A program made the position numbers and the translations under genes. DNA of 43,493 bases, from contig WFNB01000099.1 in the NCBI GenBank assembly GCA_015488755.1, positions 1-43,493 on the forward strand. Direction: 5' to 3'. This stretch comes from Gammaproteobacteria bacterium (lineage in GTDB: Bacteria > Pseudomonadota > Gammaproteobacteria > GRL18). The notes beneath the pieces are model-generated. The model saw only the letters and a list, made by a program, of their open reading frames with translations, had not been told where the DNA came from and made no database searches. Shown here one piece after another: positions 16,738-23,116 of the stretch. The first letter of the stretch is position 1. The number at the start of each line of letters is the position of its first letter.

Positions 16738-19269
16738 TTATGCTACTTTTTTAAGTTCTTCTTCAGTATTGATAATAACTTCTAACATTTCCATAACGTA
16801 TCGTCGATAAGAACTACTAGAGACCTTGTCCAAGCGTGACAAGAGAAGTTCGGTACTTTTTTCTTTGTCTAGCTGCTTTAGTAATTGTGAAATACGTCTG
16901 GCAGACTGGCCTTCATCAGTCAGTGCGACATCAATAAATTGTTCGATTGCATCTGTATGCTGTAATTGTGTTAATGCTTCAATAGCAGCCATGGAAACAC
17001 TATAGTTAGGATTATTTAAACAGTCAAAAAGTGCCTGAATAATTTGTTCATCTGGTATATCGTTTAAGACCATATGGTGTGCTTGTTGTTCTGTACTGAG
17101 GCCGGCTTTATTACCTATGATATAGGTTAAACCATTTAAAGCATGCAGTTGTACCAAGTAGTCACTATCGGATAAATAATCCAATAAATGAGGTAAGGCG
17201 GCTCGATTACCAGAGTGCGCAAGCGCATGGATGCAAGCAATTCGCATATCAGGATCATTACTATCCAAGAGAGTAATTAACTTACCAAAGCTATTGTTTA
17301 AACTTGAAATTGAAGGATTTTTTAAGCTGATCTGTGATAAGGATTCGGCTGCCTCTTGACGTAATTGTTTATCATCATCATTGAGACATTCAGACAGTGC
17401 ATTGACAATCATTTCATCATAATCACTTTGGGTATTATCGGCCAATAGTCGAGCACAGATATGACGAGCATCTGCATAGGTATTGACTTTTTTACGGGTT
17501 AATTTCTTGGCACGGGTAAAATTCTTTTGCATTAGGGCAACAAATTCATCCATATCCTTATCCAGTTCTTCTGAAACAAAGGGGCCTAAGTCTTTATTGT
17601 GGGCTTTTTCTGCTTCGCTTGCGGGCACCATGGCTTGAGCACTTTCAATATTATCCATAAGAATTGCATCTAAGGTCGACATGGCTGCTGTAATGGGCTG
17701 ATCGTCATTCTCAGGGATAAGATGGGTGCTGTCATTGACATCCAGCCTATCGAACTGCTTTATGATAGCCTCAGTGACCTTAACATCATCTGCACAGGTA
17801 TCATTTTGGGCGCAACTGCTGCAATTGGATTCACTGGGTTGATCGCCTGTGGCACAAGCCGTATTTTTATTTGTGCTGTTATTGTCATTAGTGTCATTCA
17901 GATCAAACTGCTCGCCTTTTAGGGTTGCGAAAAGAATGCTAATTGCGGGCAATTCAGCATCACTATTATCGCTTGGTGCTGGGGCTTGATTGGAGATATT
18001 GAGTAAACTCTGAATGGCTGAGGCACGAATGGTTTGTTCTTTATTATGAATTAATTGTCTTAAGTTCACTAAGGCGCTTTGTTTTTCATCGTTATCTTGT
18101 ATACAAGTGATCACCTCTCCTAATGCTAAAATAGCTTCATTTCTGACCCATGCAGACTGAGTTTCTGATAAGGCTAAATCAAATAATAAGGGGGCGCTGA
18201 GGGGATTTTTTATAATACTGGCCATTTGACATGCTTGGGTGAGAACCTGATCATCATGTGCGCTTAGGCAGGCAATGAATTGTTGCTGATTTTCAGGTGT
18301 GAGCGTGTCAATGACAGAGGCAATTTTTTGCTGTTCGGTAAAAAATTTAAGAATAGCCACCTGTAGCATAATATCATCTGTTGTTGGTTTTTCTATAACC
18401 AGCATAGAAGCAATTTGATTGTAGTCAAATTGGCTATTGTTCTGAGATTCACCCGCTAGTTGTTGTAACACTTCTAGTGCTGCCCGTCTGACACTGGCGC
18501 TTTCATCACGTAGGCTTAAAAGAATTGCTCGAATGTACTGCGTTGCCTTGCGCTTACCTAGGGCATAAATAACGCTTTCACGCGTTTCTTCAGATTTATT
18601 GACTAAGGCTCGACCTAATGCCTTTAAGGTCTCAGAACTTTTGGAAAAACCTAAAGCTGTGGCTGCTCGGCGTTGTTGTCTTTCTTGAAATTCTGCTGCC
18701 TTATTATTAAGACGGGCAATTAAATAGGTGTCGGCTTCTTCAGTACCCAGTTTTGCCATGGCTTTAAGGATGATAGCCTCAATGTCTTGTCCAAATTCAT
18801 CCTCAAGCACTCTTTTTAATACCGCAAAAGCTTTGGCTACTTGCATCTCACCAAGAATTACAATGGCTTTTTCTTGTACATCCCACCAGCCATCCCAGTC
18901 AGCATTTTGGTCAAATTGCATATTTTCAGGGCGATCTTCAGCCAGCTTTAATAAGGCATCAATGGCGGCTTCACTTTTATATTGAGCCAGAGATTCTATA
19001 ACGGCTAGTTTGACATCACCATCAGGGTCTTTTTCTAAGGACTCTAGTAGTAAGGGGATGGCTGATGGTTCTTTGATTTTTCCCAGAGCAGTAATGGCAT
19101 CAATGCAGACATCAATGTCTTCATCTTGGAGTCGTGCAAGTAATGCCTTGGTGGCTTCCGTGGCTTTTAAATTGCCTAAGGTTTTTGCTGCATAGCAACG
19201 ATCCACTTCATCACCTGTCTCAAGGTAATTTAATAGACTGCGGGTTACTTTATGACTCAATGTTTGCAC
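16738..19269 (-). CDS. HEAT-repeat scaffold protein
   Basis: 843 residues built almost wholly from HEAT/PBS-lyase-type repeats, for example KTLGNLKATEATKALLARL and ALGKIKEPSAIPLLLESL, in an N-terminal block (about 1-430) and a C-terminal block (about 560-830). Between them is a low-complexity acidic and Asn-rich linker (about 450-560) carrying a Cys cluster (ACATGDQ...NCSSCAQNDTCADD, five Cys near residues 475-500) that could bind metal. There is no signal peptide, so it is cytoplasmic. It starts with GTG at 19269, preceded by TCTGGAGTAAATC. HEAT proteins of this kind act as scaffolds or cofactor lyases (CpcE/F bilin lyases). As first gene of a tetrapyrrole-flavoured cluster it may hold cofactor-maturation proteins. 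Confidence 0.88.
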   Translation of the reverse strand: MQTLSHKVTRSLLNYLETGDEVDRCYAAKTLGNLKATEATKALLARLQDEDIDVCIDAITALGKIKEPSAIPLLLESLEKDPDGDVKLAVIESLAQYKSEAAIDALLKLAEDRPENMQFDQNADWDGWWDVQEKAIVILGEMQVAKAFAVLKRVLEDEFGQDIEAIILKAMAKLGTEEADTYLIARLNNKAAEFQERQQRRAATALGFSKSSETLKALGRALVNKSEETRESVIYALGKRKATQYIRAILLSLRDESASVRRAALEVLQQLAGESQNNSQFDYNQIASMLVIEKPTTDDIMLQVAILKFFTEQQKIASVIDTLTPENQQQFIACLSAHDDQVLTQACQMASIIKNPLSAPLLFDLALSETQSAWVRNEAILALGEVITCIQDNDEKQSALVNLRQLIHNKEQTIRASAIQSLLNISNQAPAPSDNSDAELPAISILFATLKGEQFDLNDTNDNNSTNKNTACATGDQPSESNCSSCAQNDTCADDVKVTEAIIKQFDRLDVNDSTHLIPENDDQPITAAMSTLDAILMDNIESAQAMVPASEAEKAHNKDLGPFVSEELDKDMDEFVALMQKNFTRAKKLTRKKVNTYADARHICARLLADNTQSDYDEMIVNALSECLNDDDKQLRQEAAESLSQISLKNPSISSLNNSFGKLITLLDSNDPDMRIACIHALAHSGNRAALPHLLDYLSDSDYLVQLHALNGLTYIIGNKAGLSTEQQAHHMVLNDIPDEQIIQALFDCLNNPNYSVSMAAIEALTQLQHTDAIEQFIDVALTDEGQSARRISQLLKQLDKEKSTELLLSRLDKVSSSSYRRYVMEMLEVIINTEEELKKVA

Positions 19270-19319
19270 GCTTGATTTACTCCAGAATAAAATTAGAGGT
19301 AATGCTAATAAGATATGTG

Positions 19320-19335
19320 AGCAAATAACATACCA
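19320..19335 (-). promoter_or_regulatory. Sigma-54-type promoter for the minus-strand cluster
   Basis: On the minus strand the sequence reads TGGTATGTTATTTGCT. GG and GC are exactly 12 bases apart, as in the TGGCACG-N4-TTGCW consensus, and TTTGCT matches the -12 element well. Expected transcription start is near 19309, about 40 bases before the HEAT-repeat start codon. It mirrors a near-identical element facing the other way at 19654. Confidence 0.65.
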
Positions 19336-19449
19336 ATTAAAGAATAAATAAATGGCTATATAAAAACCATTTTGAAAACAGTTTAAAAAACAAGGGGATG
19401 AAATCTATTCATAAATTAAGTGTCTGGCTATTAGCGAGTTTTTTATAAG

Positions 19450-19523
19450 TGAACAATTCGTTCAATTTACGTTACTTGAACATATCTTTTTAGTTAATGG
19501 CTTTAATGTGAACATTCTATTCA
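19450..19523. promoter_or_regulatory. Shared activator-binding region (imperfect palindromes) between divergent operons
   Basis: Two copies of an imperfect palindrome: TGAACAATTCGTTCA at 19450-19464 and TGAACATTCTATTCA at 19509-19523, with a further half site TTGAACA near 19476. Both fit TGAAC-N5-RTTCA. They lie 120-140 bases from both sigma-54-type promoters of this 511-base divergent gap, the usual position of enhancer sites for NtrC-type activators. The same motif appears upstream of the operon at 30937. The rest of the gap (19524-19653) is AT-rich with no gene. Confidence 0.5.
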
Positions 19524-19653
19524 ATTATACGCTTTTTTGTACTGTCTTTATTCAAAAGTAATCTTAATATTAACACTAAGAAAATAGATAAGTCACTGAT
19601 TCAATAAGGCCTAGTTCATTTTAAGCCCCTTTTTTAGGTATTATTATATAGGT

Positions 19654-19669
19654 TGGTATATTTATTGCT
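19654..19669 (+). promoter_or_regulatory. Sigma-54-type promoter for the bd-like cytochrome operon
   Basis: TGGTATATTTATTGCT has GG and GC 12 bases apart, and TTGCT is a consensus -12 element. Expected transcript start near 19680, about 100 bases upstream of the first small gene. It is nearly the same as the opposing promoter at 19320 (TGGTAT shared, then A/T-rich, then TTGCT). Confidence 0.65.
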
Positions 19670-19780
19670 GAGCTAAGTTTCTATTGAGTGAGAGATTGAG
19701 TGAGAGATAAATTGCTGCTGTTCATTTTTTTTTAAGAACCCAATAATGCGCTGTTAGAAATACCCAAAGAGGAAACCATC

Positions 19781-19945
19781 TTGAGTAATAAAAATGACTT
19801 AGAGCCAGAAAACCAAATTGATACCTCCTTACATCAAGATGCCACTTGGGGGCCTTGGCTATTCCGTATAACAATGCTTGGTACCTTGGTTTTTATGTGG
19901 TGGTTGGTGATTTATGATCATGGTGTCTTGGCTCACCATCATTAA
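19781..19945 (+). CDS. 54-residue single-span membrane peptide
   Basis: A TTG start at 19781, preceded by a good Shine-Dalgarno (AAAGAGGAAACC), opens a 54-codon frame. It has a polar N-terminus, then WGPWLFRITMLGTLVFMWWL as the membrane helix, ending YDHGVLAHHH. No other frame explains the RBS. It is the first gene of the bd-like operon. Small one-helix subunits (CydX-type) are normal partners of bd-family oxidases; the His-rich tail could be exposed to the periplasm and bind metal. Confidence 0.7.
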   Translation: MSNKNDLEPENQIDTSLHQDATWGPWLFRITMLGTLVFMWWLVIYDHGVLAHHH

Positions 19946-19956
19946 TTAGATTTCAT

Positions 19957-20102
19957 ACGTAGGTACTTAAGGATAACTCTGTGTTTGCGGAAGAAGTTTT
20001 TGCCACATGGATGTGGCAATAAAGCCTCCAAGGATGGATTTACGGTGTCTTCTGTAGTAAACACAGAGTTATCCTAGCCCAAAAGTTCTTACGTACCTAC
20101 CT
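19957..20102. mobile_element. MITE-like palindromic repeat element inserted inside the operon leader
   Basis: About 146 bases bounded by inverted repeats. GTAGGTAC at the left faces GTACCTAC at the right, and inside them GGATAACTCTGTGTTT (19971-19986) and AAACACAGAGTTATCC (20059-20074) are a perfect 16-bp inverted pair. The centre contains a second small palindrome, TTGCCACATGGATGTGGCAA. There is no coding capacity. The structure is that of a non-autonomous miniature element, sitting between the first two small genes of the operon; when transcribed it would fold into one long hairpin. Confidence 0.7.
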
Positions 20103-20168
20103 ATGAATTAGATTTAGATAGAGTTAGAAAAACGGTTACTAAAATGAGCTGTTTATCCGGAGAGAGTA

Positions 20169-20294
20169 ATGAAAGTAATAAAAAATTGGCTATTGTCATT
20201 CGTGATTGCATTTGCTGTGTTTTATCTTATGGATCACGCCATGATGTCAATGCAAAGCCTGCCTCTTAATGCAGATATGACACCTGCTCAATAA
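20169..20294 (+). CDS. 41-residue membrane peptide
   Basis: An ATG at 20169, with GGAGAGAG just upstream, gives a 41-residue peptide. A basic N-terminus (MKVIKNWL) leads into a helix LSFVIAFAVFYLMD, followed by a His/Met-rich stretch HAMMSMQSLPLNADM. It ends 27 bases before the bd-like gene. The helix plus Met-rich tail could be a copper- or haem-contacting small subunit of the complex, like CydX/CydH in canonical bd oxidases, but the sequence does not match those that I know. Confidence 0.65.
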   Translation: MKVIKNWLLSFVIAFAVFYLMDHAMMSMQSLPLNADMTPAQ

Positions 20295-20321
20295 CTATTT
20301 AATAGACTTGGAACATTGCTA

Positions 20322-22175
20322 ATGTTACACAATAGATTGCCTCAAATAGTATCAAAAATGGCGGGCTACCCGTTATCTAATAATCAGGTTGTTACTCTTT
20401 CTCAAACAGTATTAACACTTTTGGCTTTGCTATTAATGATGAGTCTTGTGTTGACTCCGGATATTGCATGGTCTTCTTCTGATATGGCCAATATTACCGG
20501 AACGGCAACTCTTGAACATCAAGCGGCTCCAGTTCTGGGAGCTAAAGACTATCGACAAATTGGTTCTATAAGCAGTCGCTCATTTGTCTGGGTGATTGCC
20601 CAATTGCATTTATTTTTGGCTGCTTTTGTTTTAGCAGTGCCTTTATTTGTCACCGTTATTGAATGGATTGGCGTTAACACAGGCGATCAGCGCTATGATG
20701 ATATGGCGCATGAATTTATGAAAGTGTCTATGACGGCTTATTCATTGACGGCCTTGTTTGGTGGTACATTAGCCTTCTCATTATTTTTACTCTATCCCAC
20801 TTTTATGGCCTATATGATGACTGTTTTTGGTAATCAGGTGCTGGTCTATGCCTTATTGTTTTTTATGGAAAGTGGTGTGCTCTATGTTTATTATTATAGC
20901 TGGTATGCTTTGCGTTATGGTAATAAAAAATATGTTCACCTGAGTCTTGGTGTGCTATTAAATGGTGTGGGTACAACGCTCTTATTTGTCGCAAATGCTT
21001 GGGCAACCTTTATGATGGCACCTTCTGGTGTCGATGATACTGGGGCAGTTACCGGTGGTATTTGGGATATTATGCGAGGCCCTTTATGGAATCCGCTAAA
21101 CTTACACCGTTTTGTGGCTAATATTGCTTTTGGTGGTGCGGTGGTCGGCGCTTATGCAGGCTATAAAATGCTCAGTGCTCAAACAATGGCACAGCGAGCA
21201 CATTATGACTGGATGGGCTACACGGCTAACTTTATTGCTGTGCTGGCCTTTTTGCCCTTACCTTTTGCCGGTTATTATTTGATGGCTGAAATTTATGCCT
21301 ATTCCCAACAGATGGGAATTACCGCAATGGGAGGTATTCTTGCTTGGTTATTCATTGTCCAAGCCGTACTCATTGGTACCATTTTACTTTCTGCTAATTA
21401 CTATTTATGGAATGGTATGGCGCGCTGTGAAGGTGCTAAACGCTATATGGGGTTAATTAAATACATTGCAGTAACGTTAATTGTTAGCTTTTTAATTTGG
21501 GTGACACCCCATACCTTGATCTTATCAGCTAAAGAAATTGCCACTTTGGGTGGCTCTCATCACCCATGGCTTGGCCCCTTTGGTATTATGCCAGCCAAAA
21601 ATATTGCTGTGAACTTAATGCTTATTGGTACCTTCTTATCCTTTCAGTTATATCGTCGTGCCGACAAAGTAATCACAGTGCCTTGGGCTGGTTTTGGTAA
21701 TGCCTTAATGGTGGCTATTTATCTGGTTGCCATTGCTAATGTTATTTTCCTTGGTGTTTACTATGGCTATTTTACCAATACGGTTTATAAGGTGGGGTCA
21801 TCTGTGGCTCAGGTGGTATCAACCCTAATCGTTATTGTTTCGGGTGTCGTCATTGATACCATGATGTTTAAAGGGGCTAAAACCTTACCGGTTAAATGGG
21901 GACATATTTCTAACCGAGGTGTGTATGCCTTGTTTGCCTTGCCCATTGCTTTTACTTGGCTAATGGCCTTAATGGGCTATGTCCGTTCAAGTGTTCGTAC
22001 TCATTGGCATGTGTATACCATAATGAAAGATAATTCTGTGGATAATTTTATTCCTAGTATTGGTCATGCAGGCAATATGATGACCATAGCAACCATTAGC
22101 TTTTTACTATTGGTTTTATTTATCTTTTGGGTGGCTTCTTTAGGTGATACAAAACAAGCTCACCCTAATAAATAA
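20322..22175 (+). CDS. Cytochrome bd subunit I-like (CydA-related) membrane protein
   Basis: 617 residues with about 14 predicted membrane helices, longer than E. coli CydA (522). The first 90 residues carry an extra hydrophobic segment and a periplasmic stretch before the family core begins at SFVWVIAQLHLFLAAFVLAVPLF, whose H96 corresponds to the first haem-ligand His of CydA. The helix that in canonical CydA holds a GxxxEFQFG-type motif here reads LFGGTLAFSLFLLYP, without the Glu. No CydB follows; instead two c-type cytochrome genes do. It therefore belongs to the uncharacterised bd-like oxidoreductases (relatives known from nitrite oxidisers and others). It probably oxidises quinol and passes electrons to the attached cytochromes, or reduces O2. 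The ATG at 20322 is chosen over a TTG six bases earlier. Confidence 0.82.
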   Translation: MLHNRLPQIVSKMAGYPLSNNQVVTLSQTVLTLLALLLMMSLVLTPDIAWSSSDMANITGTATLEHQAAPVLGAKDYRQIGSISSRSFVWVIAQLHLFLAAFVLAVPLFVTVIEWIGVNTGDQRYDDMAHEFMKVSMTAYSLTALFGGTLAFSLFLLYPTFMAYMMTVFGNQVLVYALLFFMESGVLYVYYYSWYALRYGNKKYVHLSLGVLLNGVGTTLLFVANAWATFMMAPSGVDDTGAVTGGIWDIMRGPLWNPLNLHRFVANIAFGGAVVGAYAGYKMLSAQTMAQRAHYDWMGYTANFIAVLAFLPLPFAGYYLMAEIYAYSQQMGITAMGGILAWLFIVQAVLIGTILLSANYYLWNGMARCEGAKRYMGLIKYIAVTLIVSFLIWVTPHTLILSAKEIATLGGSHHPWLGPFGIMPAKNIAVNLMLIGTFLSFQLYRRADKVITVPWAGFGNALMVAIYLVAIANVIFLGVYYGYFTNTVYKVGSSVAQVVSTLIVIVSGVVIDTMMFKGAKTLPVKWGHISNRGVYALFALPIAFTWLMALMGYVRSSVRTHWHVYTIMKDNSVDNFIPSIGHAGNMMTIATISFLLLVLFIFWVASLGDTKQAHPNK

Positions 22176-22205
22176 ACAGATAAACAAGAATAAAAGAAGA
22201 TAATA

Positions 22206-23114
22206 ATGATAGCAGATGAATCACGTTTTATGACTCAAGAACAAGGAGGCATTCCTGTGTTTCTAAAGGTACTGTCTTTTATGGTTTTGATGGTATTGGT
22301 TTTTACTGGAATAGCCAATCTTTTGCCTCAGGTTGAAGGACAAGCACCTAAAGAAGTAAAAGTTGATTTGGGGACATTAACAATGGATGCCTATATTGCC
22401 ATGGGGGAAACCTTATTTAAAGGTAAAGGGACATGTACGCTATGTCATAATAATTTAGGACGGGCACCCGATATTCTAGCCTTAAATATGATTGATACGG
22501 CAGCAGAACGTCTAAACGATCCAAACTACAAAGGTGATGCTAACGATTCAGAAAGTTATTTTCATGAGTCTATGATCACACCTAGTAAATATATTGTACC
22601 AGGTTTTGGCAAGGCTGGAGACCCTTCTCCTATGCCAATGATTAATAAAGCACCTATCGGCTTAAATGATATTGAAATAGGTGCCATTATTGCCTTTTTA
22701 CAAGCAAAAGATGGTGGTCAGCCAACAGTATCATTACCAACAGAGACTCCTGCGGTAGCAGCAACAACTCGTGTTGCAGAGCCACCGAAACCAGCAGTTA
22801 ATGCTGAAGAAGTATTGACTAAAAATGGTTGTACTGCCTGTCATTCGGTATTGGATAGTGTGGCAAGTATTGGCCCTAGTTTGAAAGCCATAGGTGCTCG
22901 TGCGACTCGAGAAGAAATACGAACCAGTATAATTAACCCTTCAGCGGTTATTGTTGAAGGCTTTGCACCTATTATGCCTGCTGATTTTGCAGATAAAATG
23001 ATGGTCAAGGAACTTGAAATGGTGGTTGATTTTCTCGCAAAATCGACTTCTGAAGTATCCACTGAATCCGCTTCTGAATCAAGAGTAGTTACTGAGAAAA
23101 AAGGCGAAAAATAA
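22206..23114 (+). CDS. Membrane-anchored diheme cytochrome c
   Basis: 302 residues. An N-terminal membrane anchor (VFLKVLSFMVLMVLVFTGIANLL, about 18-40) keeps the protein on the periplasmic face. Two class-I cytochrome c domains follow, with haem motifs C77-T-L-C-H81 and C209-T-A-C-H213, separated by a Pro/Thr/Ala-rich linker. Met ligands are likely in PMPMINK and IMPADF. The Ser/Glu-rich C-terminus is disordered. It sits 30 bases after the bd-like gene and 2 bases before the triheme cytochrome gene. Most likely it is the electron-accepting or -donating subunit of that complex. Confidence 0.9.
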   Translation: MIADESRFMTQEQGGIPVFLKVLSFMVLMVLVFTGIANLLPQVEGQAPKEVKVDLGTLTMDAYIAMGETLFKGKGTCTLCHNNLGRAPDILALNMIDTAAERLNDPNYKGDANDSESYFHESMITPSKYIVPGFGKAGDPSPMPMINKAPIGLNDIEIGAIIAFLQAKDGGQPTVSLPTETPAVAATTRVAEPPKPAVNAEEVLTKNGCTACHSVLDSVASIGPSLKAIGARATREEIRTSIINPSAVIVEGFAPIMPADFADKMMVKELEMVVDFLAKSTSEVSTESASESRVVTEKKGEK

Positions 23115-23116
23115 CA

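Noticed and set aside
20322-22175. Annotating the membrane protein as canonical CydA
   Set aside because: It is about 95 residues longer, lacks the Glu of the GxxxEFQFG-type motif and has no CydB partner, so only a bd-like label is justified.
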